Positions 28,187 through 36,971 of a stretch of DNA of 64,000 nucleotides are shown here, piece by piece. This DNA comes from Comamonas odontotermitis (GTDB taxonomy: Bacteria; Pseudomonadota; Gammaproteobacteria; Burkholderiales; Burkholderiaceae_C). The notes beneath the pieces were generated by a model, which searched no databases, was not told where the DNA came from, and saw nothing but the letters and a program-made list of their open reading frames with translations. Position 1 is the stretch's first letter, and each line of letters starts with the position of its first letter. Where the stretch lies: contig NZ_CP083451.1 in the NCBI RefSeq assembly GCF_020080045.1, positions 1,798,001 through 1,862,000 on the forward strand, in the 5' to 3' direction. Made by a program: the position numbers and the translations under genes.

Positions 28187-29233
28187 TTACTGGAAGCCAG
28201 CGCGGTCCAGCATCTGTTGCACCTTGCCCATGTTGGCGCCCACGGCGCTGATGGGGATGGTTTCGCTCTTGAATGGCTTGCCCTGGGTCATGGATTTGAG
28301 GGCAGGGTTGTCCACTTGCACGTTCTTGGCAGCCGGCCACTCGTTGTTGCCATTGGCAAAGTAGGTCTGTGCTTCGGGGCTGGCCAGGTATTCCAGGAAC
28401 TTGACGGCATTGTCCTTGTTCTTGGTGTACTTGGCGATGGCGCCGCCAGCAATGTTCAGGTGGGTGCCGTAGCTGTTCTGGTTGGGGAACACCACGCCCA
28501 CCTTGTTGGCGACTGCCACATCCTCCGGATTGTTGGAGCGCAGCATGCGCGCAAAGTAATAGCTGTTGGTGACAGCGATATCGCATTCACCGGCCGCTAC
28601 AGCCTTGATCTGGTCGGTGTCGCCACCCTTGGGAGGGCGCGCAAGATTGTCCTTGACGCCCTGCAGCCATTGCTGGGCCTTCTGCTCGCCCATGTGCTCG
28701 GTCACGGCGCCGAACATGCTCAGGTTGTAAGGGTGGGAGCCCGAGCGGATGCAGATCTTGCCCTTGTTCTTGGGGTCGGCCAGGGCTTCGTAGGTGTCGA
28801 CGTCTTCCTTTTTCACCTTGACCTTGTTATAGGCGATGATACGGGCGCGGGTGGACAGGCCAAACCATGCAATACCGCCATCCGCTTCAGGTTGGGCGCG
28901 CAGGTTGGCAGGGATGACTTCTTCGAGCTTTTGCGAGCGGATGGGCAGGAACAGGCCATCTTTTTCGCCGCGGTACAGGCGTGCGGCGTCCACCATCAGG
29001 ATCACATCGGCAGGCGATGCCGCACCTTCGGCCTTGAGGCGGGCGATGATGCCTGCGTCGTCTGAATCCACGCGGTTGATCTTGATGCCCGTCGCCTTGG
29101 TGAAGTTGGTGTACAAGGCTTCGTCGGTCGAGTAATGGCGGGCCGAGTACAGGTTGACGACTTCTTCAGCCTGGGCGGCAGCACCGGCGGAGACGAGGGC
29201 ACATGCGAGTGCCAGGGCTTTGAGAGATTGCAT
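28187..29233 (-). CDS. periplasmic Fe(III)-type ABC transporter binding protein (FbpA/FutA-like)
   Basis: The 348-residue protein has a signal peptide (MQSLKALALACAL to AAAQAEE). The ferric-iron binding-protein pattern follows: VVNLYSARHYSTDEALYTNF, LMVDAARLYR, and a double tyrosine in VTNSYYFARML that ligates iron in FutA/FbpA relatives. It would capture ferric iron in the periplasm. No permease or ATPase gene adjoins it, so it is an orphan here. The ATG at 29231-29233 is preferred over an upstream TTG. An AT-rich region with a GAATTATTC core lies upstream. Confidence 0.88.
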   Translation of the reverse strand: MQSLKALALACALVSAGAAAQAEEVVNLYSARHYSTDEALYTNFTKATGIKINRVDSDDAGIIARLKAEGAASPADVILMVDAARLYRGEKDGLFLPIRSQKLEEVIPANLRAQPEADGGIAWFGLSTRARIIAYNKVKVKKEDVDTYEALADPKNKGKICIRSGSHPYNLSMFGAVTEHMGEQKAQQWLQGVKDNLARPPKGGDTDQIKAVAAGECDIAVTNSYYFARMLRSNNPEDVAVANKVGVVFPNQNSYGTHLNIAGGAIAKYTKNKDNAVKFLEYLASPEAQTYFANGNNEWPAAKNVQVDNPALKSMTQGKPFKSETIPISAVGANMGKVQQMLDRAGFQ

Positions 29234-29652
29234 ACGGCAGATAGGGGCCAGGAACAAAGATGCCCGATCTTAATTCAAACAAGAATTATTCCCAATTGTT
29301 TTTTGAATCTCAGTGGATGTGGCGCAAGTTGATCGGGGGTGACAAGCTTTGTACGAATCTGATGAGGATCTGGCAAAGCGCTCCGGGTCTGCCTTGTTCA
29401 GGCTGCAGCCAAAAAAAAGCCCGGTGTGAACCGGGCTTTAAAAGGATCCATGAAACTAGGTTTCGAAAAGATCCAAGGAGACAACTGGGTGTGTTGAATT
29501 TCTCAACACAATGGTGCAATTCTAGGGTTAACCCTTTGCTCTGTCCAGCGCTCTTTCTGCGTTTTTACCAAACTGTAGGAGTTTGGCAACAAGAGGCGGA
29601 AAAAGCGTGTGAATCCATTGCTACGAGTTCACCAAGCGAGAATGGCGCCGAA
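29234..29652. other. intergenic region between the iron-binding protein and phasin genes
   Basis: This 419-bp region holds the promoter side of the binding-protein gene (AT-rich, 29265-29310). The palindromic GAATTATTC at 29283-29291 is only a weak hint of an iron-regulator site. It also holds the probable phasin terminator at 29411-29439. No gene is supported. Confidence 0.45.
29411..29439 (-). terminator. rho-independent terminator, probably of the phasin transcript
   Basis: On the minus strand AAAGCCCGGT and ACCGGGCTTT pair around TCAC, and the T-run continues to eight bases. It is about 210 bp past the phasin stop, leaving a long 3' untranslated part. Confidence 0.8.
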
Positions 29653-30207
29653 TTAACGCTTCTTGGCAGCGGTACCAACGTTGCCAGCAGCCTTCACCAC
29701 ATTGTTGGTGATGGTGTTGAAGTTGGTTTCAGCCACTTCGCCAGCTTGCTTGACGGCCTTTTGCACGCTGTCATAGGCGTTGTTGGCGGCAGCAACGGCG
29801 GTCTTCATCACAGCCACGGCGCTTTCGGAACCAGCAGGTGCATTCTTGGCAGCGGTGTCCACGAATTCGTTGAACTTGGCTTGGGCTTCGCCGGCTTGCG
29901 ATTCGAAAGCCTTGCTGAATTCCAGGCTGGTAGCAGCAGCGATTTCGTACAGGTGACGGCTGTAGGCAGCAGACTTTTCAGCCATGGGCTGCAGCAGGCC
30001 AGCTTGCACGCTGATCAGGTCTTGGGCGTTCTTTGCATCCAGCACCGACTTGGCGTTGGTGGCTGCATCGTTCAGGGCAGCGCGGGTGGCGGCAACATTC
30101 AGTTCCACCAGCTTTTCCACGCCTTCGAAGGCCTTGTTGGTCAGGCCAACGAGGGTTTCCAGGTTAGCTTTGTGTGCAGCCAGGATTTGATCAGGGGTCA
30201 ATGCCAT
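29653..30207 (-). CDS. phaP: phasin family protein
   Basis: The 184-residue protein is Ala-rich, helical and without a signal peptide. It opens [20 protein letters not shown] and ends in Ala-Lys-Lys-Arg, as in the PhaP phasins of Ralstonia and Comamonadaceae. Phasins coat polyhydroxyalkanoate granules in the cytoplasm. CGGAGCAAG precedes the ATG at good spacing. Upstream lie three related TGCA-rich sites (30278-30369) that could bind the repressor PhaR, which in known systems releases phaP when granules form. The gene is monocistronic and divergent from a thioesterase gene. Confidence 0.92.
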   Translation of the reverse strand: MALTPDQILAAHKANLETLVGLTNKAFEGVEKLVELNVAATRAALNDAATNAKSVLDAKNAQDLISVQAGLLQPMAEKSAAYSRHLYEIAAATSLEFSKAFESQAGEAQAKFNEFVDTAAKNAPAGSESAVAVMKTAVAAANNAYDSVQKAVKQAGEVAETNFNTITNNVVKAAGNVGTAAKKR

Positions 30208-30623
30208 TTTCTTGCTCCGTTTAGTCAGTCAAACATTCAAGGTCAAGATCCGGATGCCGGTCTGCATCCGTGATCCTTGTGCATTGCGATCATTTTGCTG
30301 CACTGCACAATAATCGTTATTGTATGGATCTGAAATGCTTTTGCAAGTGTTTTTTGTGCACTGCAGCAACAAAGTGTTTTTTATTTGAATTCAAGCGGCT
30401 ACCGGGCGGTAGATTGGTTGAAAAGGCAACCAGTTTGCCTGCGGCGACCCTCGCCTGAAAAACCTCTTTCAGCCTCTTTCTGTATTTGTAGCGCTGCTTT
30501 GTTTCAGAGGTGTGGCAAAGCGTGCCTCGTCCAGCGATTCATACCTTGCGTGGTGACAGGCCAGCGTCTCTTGTCGCTTTTACAATGCCAGCCGCCTTGA
30601 ACACATTCCTGAACGGCCATGCC
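30208..30623. other. regulatory region between phasin and thioesterase genes
   Basis: The 416-bp divergent region is AT-rich between about 30270 and 30400, where the candidate operators lie. It has no supported gene. The short frame that could extend the thioesterase to 30510 or 30585 is judged non-coding. Confidence 0.4.
30278..30369. promoter_or_regulatory. three TGCA-rich sites, candidate PhaR operators
   Basis: TTGCTGCACTGCACAA at 30295-30310 and TTGTGCACTGCAGCAA at 30354-30369 are inverted copies matching at 15 of 16 positions. A partial third copy, TTGTGCATTGCGAT, begins at 30278. They lie 70-160 bp upstream of the phasin start. Confidence 0.55.
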
Positions 30624-31091
30624 ATGAGCAATATGCCAGCCACAGCCGCACCTCAGCGGCCACAGCCGCAGCTGCGCGGCGCCTATGCCCATTTTCAACG
30701 CATCACCACACGGTGGTCCGACAACGACGTCTATGGCCATGTCAACAATGTCGTCTATTACAGCTGGTTTGATGCAGCGGTGAATCGCTATCTGATCGAG
30801 CAGGGCGCGCTCGATATTCACGCGGGCGGGACGATTGGTCTGGTGATCGAGACCCATTGCAACTACTTTGCGCCGGTGGCCTTCCCGCAGGAGGTGGATG
30901 TGGGCATCCGGGTGGCCAGCGTGGGCCGTAGCAGTGTTCGCTACGAGGTGGGTATTTTTGTGGTGGGTGAGGAGGCCAGTGCGGCCTGCGGCCATTTTGT
31001 GCATGTGTATGTGGATCGCACCGAACGCAGGCCGGTGGCGCTGCCTGCCGCCTTGCTCCGGGCGGTTACGGCCATTCAGCTGCAGGGGTAG
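30624..31091 (+). CDS. acyl-CoA thioesterase, 4-hydroxybenzoyl-CoA thioesterase-like hotdog fold
   Basis: The 155-residue protein shows the hotdog signature TTRWSDNDVYGHVNNVVYYSWF, in which Asp of the SDNDVYGHVNN motif is the family catalytic residue. It hydrolyses acyl-CoA esters in the cytoplasm; the acyl group is unknown. The ATG at 30624 is chosen as nearest to the domain; an ATG at 30585 would add 13 residues. It lies upstream of pncB on the same strand, about 120 bp away. Confidence 0.87.
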   Translation: MSNMPATAAPQRPQPQLRGAYAHFQRITTRWSDNDVYGHVNNVVYYSWFDAAVNRYLIEQGALDIHAGGTIGLVIETHCNYFAPVAFPQEVDVGIRVASVGRSSVRYEVGIFVVGEEASAACGHFVHVYVDRTERRPVALPAALLRAVTAIQLQG

Positions 31092-31211
31092 CTGCGGCGG
31101 CGTGCGCCTGCGCAATCGCCTACACTTGGCAGGTTGCGACCATATGAAAAGGCGCAGGGCATTGAGGCCATTCACCGGCAGCCGGTAGTGAGCGCCCCGC
31201 GCAGCCAACCA

Positions 31212-32465
31212 ATGATTATCCAAAGTCTGCTGGACACCGACCTGTACAAGTTCACGATGATGCAGGTGGTGCTGCACCAGTTTCCGGGGGCGCAGGTGGA
31301 ATACCGGTTCCGCTGCCGCAATCCGGGCGTGCAACTGGCGCCTTATGTGGACGAAATCCGCGCCGAGATCCGTGCCCTGTGCCAGCTGCAGTTCAGTGAT
31401 GACGAGTTGGCCTACCTGCAGTCGATGCGCTTTCTCAAAAGCGATTTCATCGATTTTCTGCGGCTCTACCAACTGAACGAAAAGTACATCACCGTCAGCC
31501 CCAAACCCAATGGTGAGATCGACATCGCCATTCGCGGCCCCTGGCTGCACACAGTGCTGTTCGAGATTCCGGTGCTGGCCATTGTCAATGAGGTGTATTT
31601 TCGCCATACACAGCCCCAGCCGGATTGGGAGGCGGGGCGCCAACGCCTGGCAGCCAAGATTGCCGCCATGCATGCACCGGGGCTGGAGCAGCTCAAGATT
31701 GCCGATTACGGCACGCGCCGCCGCTTCAGTCGCCGCTGGCAGGAAGAGGTGCTGCGCTCGCTCGCTGGCGGCCTGGGTGTAGTGACCAAGACGCCGCGCC
31801 CCGGAGAACGCCTGGGCCAGCTGGCGGGCACCAGCAACCTGCTGCTGGCCAAGGAGCTGGGGCTCACGCCGCTGGGCACCATGGCGCATGAGTATCTGCA
31901 GGCCTGCCAGTCGCTCGGGCCGCGTCTGCGCGAAAGCCAGATCTTTGGCTTTGAGATGTGGGCCAAGGAGTACCGGGGTGACCTGGGTATCGCGCTGTCG
32001 GACGTATACGGTATGGACGCCTTCCTGCGCGACTTCGATCTGTATTTCTGCAAGCTGTTTGATGGCGCGCGCCATGACAGCGGCGATCCGTTCAGCTGGG
32101 GCGAGCGCCTGATTGCGCATTACAAGCAGCACAAGGTCGACCCGCTCACCAAGATTCTGATCTTTAGCGATGCCCTGACGATTCCACGCACGATCGAGCT
32201 GTTCCAGCGCTTTCATGGCCGCTGCCAGCTGGCATTCGGCGTAGGCACCAATCTGACGAACGACCTGGGGTACGAGCCACTGCAGATCGTCATCAAGATG
32301 ACGGCTTGCAACGGCCAGCCGGTGGCCAAGATTTCGGATGCGCCGGGCAAGGGCATGTGCGACGATGAGAAATACCTGGCCTACCTGCGCCAGGTGTTCA
32401 ACCTGCCGCCAAACGATAACCAGCCGCCGCAGGGTGTGTCTCCGGCACCTGCCCGGGCGGGATGA
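31212..32465 (+). CDS. pncB: nicotinate phosphoribosyltransferase
   Basis: The 417-residue enzyme makes nicotinate mononucleotide from nicotinate and PRPP (Preiss-Handler NAD salvage). [20 protein letters not shown] at the start is diagnostic. [14 protein letters not shown] and [12 protein letters not shown] carry the substrate- and phosphate-binding residues. The conserved active histidine region [13 protein letters not shown] is present. The ATG at 31212 fits the family length of about 400; an upstream frame from 31134 adds a non-conserved leader. Confidence 0.96.
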   Translation: MIIQSLLDTDLYKFTMMQVVLHQFPGAQVEYRFRCRNPGVQLAPYVDEIRAEIRALCQLQFSDDELAYLQSMRFLKSDFIDFLRLYQLNEKYITVSPKPNGEIDIAIRGPWLHTVLFEIPVLAIVNEVYFRHTQPQPDWEAGRQRLAAKIAAMHAPGLEQLKIADYGTRRRFSRRWQEEVLRSLAGGLGVVTKTPRPGERLGQLAGTSNLLLAKELGLTPLGTMAHEYLQACQSLGPRLRESQIFGFEMWAKEYRGDLGIALSDVYGMDAFLRDFDLYFCKLFDGARHDSGDPFSWGERLIAHYKQHKVDPLTKILIFSDALTIPRTIELFQRFHGRCQLAFGVGTNLTNDLGYEPLQIVIKMTACNGQPVAKISDAPGKGMCDDEKYLAYLRQVFNLPPNDNQPPQGVSPAPARAG

Positions 32466-32559
32466 GGGTCGATGAGCTTGGGTGAGGGCGGCTCTGCGGG
32501 TTTGCCCCTGGCCGCGCAAGCAGGCAGGGGAAGCTGGTTTCATTAGAATCAGCTCTCGG

Positions 32560-32605
32560 CGCGCGCCCGGTATGCGCTGCCAGCTATTATTTTTATAAGA
32601 ACGGA
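32560..32605. repeat. half copy of the palindromic repeat
   Basis: GCGCTGCCAGCTATTATTTT at about 32577-32596 matches the right half of the full repeat at 35091-35129. It lies just before the antiporter gene. Confidence 0.5.
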
Positions 32606-32620
32606 TGCAAGGAGTTTGGC

Positions 32621-34051
32621 ATGGGACAAGGCACAGGCCTGTGGGGCTGGTGGCGCAGTGCGGTGGTAGCCATCGGGGCGGCTGTACCCGGGCTGGCGTC
32701 TGCGGCGGGTTTCAATGGGGCGGATCTGTCGGTGGCCTGGGGCATTCCGTTCGCGGGCATTCTGCTGTCGATTGCGCTGATGCCGCTGTTTCTGCCGCAT
32801 TTCTGGCACCACCATTTCGGCAAGGTGGCCGCTGGCTGGGCGCTGGCGTTTCTGCTGCCTTTTGCAGCCGTCTTCGGCGTGGGCGCGGCGGCGGGCAGCC
32901 TGGTGCACGCCCTGGTGGCCGAGTACGTTCCCTTCGTGATCCTGCTGACGGCGCTGTTCACAGTCTCAGGTGGCATCTATATTCGCGGCAATCTGCATGG
33001 CACGCCCGCGCTCAATACCGCCATTCTTGCCATCGGTGCGGTGCTGGCGAGCTTCATGGGCACCACGGGGGCATCGATGCTGCTGATTCGCCCGCTGATC
33101 CGGGCCAATGATGCGCGCAAGAGCTGTGCCCATGTGGTGGTGTTCTTCATCTTCATCGTCTCCAATGCGGGTGGCTCGCTCACGCCGCTGGGCGATCCGC
33201 CGCTGTTTCTGGGTTTTTTGAAGGGCGTGGACTTTTTCTGGACCGTGCGCCATATCTTTACCGAGACCGTGTTCCTGGTGGGCGCGCTGCTCGTGATCTT
33301 CTATGTGCTCGACAGCGCCAGATTCAAGGCCGAAGGGCCGGTGGCCCGGCCTGACCCGACGCCCGATACCGGATCCATCGGCTTTGACGGAAAGATCAAT
33401 TTCGTGCTGCTCGCCGTTGTGGTCGGTCTGGTGCTGATGAGCGGGTTCTGGAAGTCGGATGTGGGTTTTGCCATTGCAGGCGCCCATGTGGGCCTGCCCG
33501 GCCTTGTGCGCGATATTGGCTTGATCGTGGTGGCGACGCTGTCCTTTGTGCTCACGCCCAAGGTGGTGCACCAGGCCAACCAGTTTGACTGGGGGCCGAT
33601 GCAGGAGGTAGCCAAGCTGTTTGCCGGCATCTTCCTCACCATCATCCCGGTCATCGCCATGCTGCAGGCGGGCGAGAGCGGGCCGTTTGGCGGTATCGTG
33701 CGCGCGGTGACGCGGCCGGACGGTACGCCTGACCCGGCGATGTACTTCTGGGCGACAGGCTTTCTGAGCAGCTTCCTCGACAATGCGCCGACCTACCTGG
33801 TGTTCTTCAATACGGCGGGGGGCGACCCTGCCACGCTGATGACGACCATGGGCTCCACCTTGGCGGCCATCTCGGCCGGTGCCGTCTTCATGGGCGCCAA
33901 TACCTACATCGGCAATGCACCCAACTTGATGGTCAAGGCCATAGCCGAGAGCCGTGGCGTGCGCATGCCCAGCTTTTTTGGCTATATGGCCTGGTCGTGC
34001 AGCATTCTGGTGCCGCTTTTCATCGTCATGACATTCATCTGGTTCCGCTGA
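32621..34051 (+). CDS. sodium:proton antiporter of the CitMHS_2/NhaD-like group
   Basis: The 476-residue membrane protein has about 12-13 hydrophobic segments. Conserved loops include GTTGASMLLIRPLIRAND, SNAGGSLTPLGDPPLFLGFL and SSFLDNAPTYLVFFN, which match the ion transporter superfamily members annotated as sodium:proton antiporters (CitMHS_2). It probably exchanges Na+ for H+ at the inner membrane. AAGGAG lies 7 bases before the ATG. It is followed by the 2-hydroxyacid dehydrogenase gene 19 bp later. Citrate or another anion as substrate remains possible. Confidence 0.88.
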   Translation: MGQGTGLWGWWRSAVVAIGAAVPGLASAAGFNGADLSVAWGIPFAGILLSIALMPLFLPHFWHHHFGKVAAGWALAFLLPFAAVFGVGAAAGSLVHALVAEYVPFVILLTALFTVSGGIYIRGNLHGTPALNTAILAIGAVLASFMGTTGASMLLIRPLIRANDARKSCAHVVVFFIFIVSNAGGSLTPLGDPPLFLGFLKGVDFFWTVRHIFTETVFLVGALLVIFYVLDSARFKAEGPVARPDPTPDTGSIGFDGKINFVLLAVVVGLVLMSGFWKSDVGFAIAGAHVGLPGLVRDIGLIVVATLSFVLTPKVVHQANQFDWGPMQEVAKLFAGIFLTIIPVIAMLQAGESGPFGGIVRAVTRPDGTPDPAMYFWATGFLSSFLDNAPTYLVFFNTAGGDPATLMTTMGSTLAAISAGAVFMGANTYIGNAPNLMVKAIAESRGVRMPSFFGYMAWSCSILVPLFIVMTFIWFR

Positions 34052-34070
34052 ACCGAGGAGAGATTTGCAG

Positions 34071-35066
34071 ATGTCCCGTCCCAAGATTCTGATTGCCCGA
34101 GCCATCTCGCCCGAGGTGGTGAGCACGTTGCAGCAGCACTTTGATGTCACCGCCAACCCGGAGGATGTGGCCTGGTCGGGAGCCGAATTGATTGACAGGC
34201 TGCAGGGCATGGATGGCGTGCTGACCACCGGCTCGCAGCGCATTGATGCAGCCTTGCTCGCGGCCTGCCCGCAGCTCAAGATCTGCGCCAACATGGCGGT
34301 GGGCTACAACAATTTTGATGTGGCAGCGATGACGGCTGCAGGCGTGCAGGGCACCAACGCGCCCGATGTACTCACCGAAACCACCGCCGATTTCGGCTTT
34401 GCGCTCCTGATGGCGACCGCCCGCCGCATCAGCGAGAGCGAGCATTACCTGCGTGCCGGCCTGTGGAAGGACTGGCGCTACGACCTGTTTGCGGGCACCG
34501 AGGTGCATGGCTCCACGCTGGGCATTCTCGGCATGGGCCGCATTGGCCAGGCGATTGCCAAACGGGGTGCCTTTGGTTTCGGCATGAAGGTGATCTACCA
34601 CAACCGCTCGCAGCTCCAGCCTGCGCTGGAGGCCGAATGCAAGGCCCGCTACGTGGGCAAGGAAGAGTTGCTCCAAACCGCCGACCACCTGGTGCTGGTG
34701 CTGCCGTATACGCCCGAGGCGCACCACACCATTGGTGCTGCCGAAATCGCGCTGATGAAGCCCACGGCCACGCTCATCAACATTGCGCGCGGCGGTATTG
34801 TTGATGACGCAGCGCTGGCCAAGGCACTGGCGGCGCGCCAGATTGCGGCTGCAGGCCTGGATGTGTTCGAGGGCGAGCCCGCCGTGCATCCCGACCTGCT
34901 GAAGGTGCCCAACGTGGTGCTGACCCCGCACATTGCCAGCGCCACTGCGCCCACGCGCCTGGCCATGGCGCAACTGGCCGCCGACAACCTGATTGCCTAC
35001 CTGGGCGGCAAGGCGCCGGTCACGCCGGTCAACCAGCTGGATGCCGCCACCCGCCGCCAAAAGTAA
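34071..35066 (+). CDS. D-isomer 2-hydroxyacid dehydrogenase (glyoxylate/hydroxypyruvate/2-ketogluconate reductase type)
   Basis: The 331-residue protein has the NAD(P) motif LGILGMGRIGQAIAKRG (about residues 150-166). It carries catalytic Arg in NIARGGIVDD, Glu in VFEGEPAV and His in TPHIASATAPTR. It is closest in pattern to GhrB-like reductases acting on glyoxylate, hydroxypyruvate or 2-ketogluconate. GAGGAG lies 10 bases before the ATG at 34071, so this start beats the TTG at 34065. It may be co-transcribed with the antiporter, and a palindromic repeat that could act as a terminator follows. Confidence 0.9.
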   Translation: MSRPKILIARAISPEVVSTLQQHFDVTANPEDVAWSGAELIDRLQGMDGVLTTGSQRIDAALLAACPQLKICANMAVGYNNFDVAAMTAAGVQGTNAPDVLTETTADFGFALLMATARRISESEHYLRAGLWKDWRYDLFAGTEVHGSTLGILGMGRIGQAIAKRGAFGFGMKVIYHNRSQLQPALEAECKARYVGKEELLQTADHLVLVLPYTPEAHHTIGAAEIALMKPTATLINIARGGIVDDAALAKALAARQIAAAGLDVFEGEPAVHPDLLKVPNVVLTPHIASATAPTRLAMAQLAADNLIAYLGGKAPVTPVNQLDAATRRQK

Positions 35067-35090
35067 CAGTCGCGCCAATTTAGGGTAAAA

Positions 35091-35129
35091 ATAGCTGCTT
35101 GCGCTCATGTACCGGGCGCAAGCAGCTAT
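35091..35129. repeat. complete copy of the palindromic intergenic repeat, terminator-like
   Basis: ATAGCTGCTTGCGC and GCGCAAGCAGCTAT are perfect 14-base arms around an 11-base loop. AAAA precedes the stem, and TATTTTTGTAG follows it. This is the clearest member of the family and could end the dehydrogenase transcript, 24 bp past the stop. Confidence 0.85.
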
Positions 35130-35162
35130 TATTTTTGTAGTTTTGCTCTGCAGGATGCGATT

Positions 35163-36737
35163 GTGACTCTGGAACTGATTTTGCTTGCGCTTTTGCTGGC
35201 GGTGGCGCTCGCCATTGTGCTGATCCTGCTGGTGCGTCGCCCCAGGGTGGATCTGAGCGACCCCTGGGCGCAGCAGCTGGGCCAGCAGGGGCGCGACCTG
35301 CAGGCCACGGTACAGGCGCTGGCCCGCAACGAAGGGGCATTCAGCCATCTGGCGCAGCACCTCAACCTGCAGTTGCGCGAACTGAACCAGGGCAGCCTGG
35401 AGGCGATGGGGGAGTTTCGCGAGTCGCTGGAGGCGCGCCTTGCACAAAGCGTAGCCGAATCGCGCCTGGGCCGGCAGGAGCTGCAGCAGGCGCTGGCGGG
35501 GTTTGAGGCGCAGCTGGCGCAGCGCCTGGCGCACCTTGATGCGGCAGTGAACCAGCGGCTCTCGGCGCTTGACAGCTCGCTGACCCAGCGCGTGGATGCC
35601 CTCACCAGCGCCAACCAGCACAGCCTCTCGGGCCTGAAGGTTGATGTGCAGGCGCACCTCACCGGCCTGCAAGATGGCGTGGGCCGCCAGCTGGCCCAGC
35701 TGGCGCAGGGCCACCAGCAGCAGGCCGAGCAGTTGCGCGGCACCCTGAACGAGCGGCTGGCCAGCATCCAGACCGACAATGCCAGCAAGCTGGAGGAGAT
35801 GCGCAAGACCGTGGACGAAAAGCTGCACGCCACGCTGGAGCAGCGCCTGGGCGAATCCTTCAAGCTGGTGAGTGACCGGCTGGAGCAGGTGCACAAGGGC
35901 TTGGGCGAGATGCAGTCTCTGGCCGGCAGTGTGGGTGACCTGAAGCGCGTGATGACCAACGTCAAGACGCGAGGCACCTGGGGAGAGCTGCAACTGGGCA
36001 TGATCATCGACAACGTGCTCACCGCCGATCAGTACGCCAGGAACGTGAAGACCGTGCCGGGCAGCGACGACATGGTGGAGTTCGCCATCCGCCTGCCGGG
36101 CAAGCGCGACGACGCGCCAGTGTGGCTGCCGATCGATTCGAAATACCCGGTGGAGCACTACCAGCGTCTGCTGGATGCGCAGGAGAGCATGGACAAGGCC
36201 GCCATCCAGTCGGCCAGCAATGGTTTCGAGACCTCGATCCGCCTGGAGGCGCGCAAGATCCACAGCAAGTATGTGGCGCCGCCTCACACCACCGACTTTG
36301 CCGTGCTCTACCTGCCCACCGAAGGCCTGTTTGCCGAGGTGATGCGCCGACCCGGCCTGGTGGAAGCCGTGCAGAACGACTGCCGGGTGATGATTTCCGG
36401 CCCGGCCAACCTGGCAGCCATGCTGAGCAGCCTGCAGATGGGTTTCAAGACCCTGGCCATTGAAAAGCGCAGTTCCGAGGTGTGGGCCGTGCTGGGCCAG
36501 GTCAAGACCGAATTCAACAAGTTTGGCGAAGCGGTGGAGGCCACGCGCAAATCCATCGACCAGGCGGCCAAGAAGTTCGAACAGGTGGATGTGCGCACGC
36601 GGGCCATCAAGCGCAGCCTCTCGGGCGTGCATGAGTTGCCCAATTCCGACACTGCAGGCATTGGCGCAGCCGCCGATGACGGAGGCGACAGCCAGCAAGC
36701 CGCGCCGCAGATGACAATGCAGGACAAGTCCGCATGA
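35163..36737 (+). CDS. rmuC: DNA recombination protein RmuC
   Basis: The 524-residue protein has an N-terminal membrane helix (about residues 3-24). A long Gln/Leu/Ala-rich coiled coil follows (about 40-240). The RmuC nuclease-like domain has TRGTWGELQLGMIIDNVLTA, LPIDSKYPVEHYQRLLDA and FAVLYLPTEGLFAEVMRR (about 265-440). RmuC limits DNA inversions in E. coli and is thought to be an endonuclease. The start codon is GTG at 35163. The C-terminal 40 residues are low-complexity. The gene is flanked by palindromic repeats and stands alone. Confidence 0.95.
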   Translation: MTLELILLALLLAVALAIVLILLVRRPRVDLSDPWAQQLGQQGRDLQATVQALARNEGAFSHLAQHLNLQLRELNQGSLEAMGEFRESLEARLAQSVAESRLGRQELQQALAGFEAQLAQRLAHLDAAVNQRLSALDSSLTQRVDALTSANQHSLSGLKVDVQAHLTGLQDGVGRQLAQLAQGHQQQAEQLRGTLNERLASIQTDNASKLEEMRKTVDEKLHATLEQRLGESFKLVSDRLEQVHKGLGEMQSLAGSVGDLKRVMTNVKTRGTWGELQLGMIIDNVLTADQYARNVKTVPGSDDMVEFAIRLPGKRDDAPVWLPIDSKYPVEHYQRLLDAQESMDKAAIQSASNGFETSIRLEARKIHSKYVAPPHTTDFAVLYLPTEGLFAEVMRRPGLVEAVQNDCRVMISGPANLAAMLSSLQMGFKTLAIEKRSSEVWAVLGQVKTEFNKFGEAVEATRKSIDQAAKKFEQVDVRTRAIKRSLSGVHELPNSDTAGIGAAADDGGDSQQAAPQMTMQDKSA

Positions 36738-36799
36738 GCATGTCTTTCCGGGCCTCCGGGTGGGGGCCTGCGGGAAATGTACCGTGCAGTGTTGCAAAA

Positions 36800-36890
36800 A
36801 ATGAGAGCTGGCAGCGTATACCTGTATTGGTTTTCAGCATCTTTTTGGTCTGAAAACCAATACCGCTGAGCGCAATCAGCTATTTTTTAT
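36800..36890 (+). repeat. palindromic repeat with a nested 14-bp hairpin after rmuC
   Basis: An outer repeat-like pair (GAGCTGGCAGCG and CGCTGAGCGCAATCAGC) encloses perfect 14-base arms GTATTGGTTTTCAG (36824-36837) and CTGAAAACCAATAC (36850-36863). It ends in TATTTTTTAT, so it can serve as the rmuC terminator. Confidence 0.7.
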
Positions 36891-36971
36891 GCATGGCTGG
36901 GTGTCTGCAGCCATCAAGCCGTTGCTGACAGGCCGGTAGCGCCGGGGGTGCGGACCAGCCAAGGGGAGTGC

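Noticed and set aside
29265..29310. Fur box upstream of the iron-binding protein gene
   Set aside because: Only a 9-base GAATTATTC core is present; the match to the 19-base consensus is too weak to call.
30504..32543. A 679-codon open frame opposite the thioesterase and pncB
   Set aside because: It is antisense to genes with diagnostic motifs, and its composition is that of a shadow frame.
34035..36797. A 920-codon open frame on the minus strand across the dehydrogenase and rmuC genes
   Set aside because: It lies antisense to two clearly recognisable genes, has a His/Gln/Leu-rich composition typical of GC-biased antisense frames, and shows no domain.
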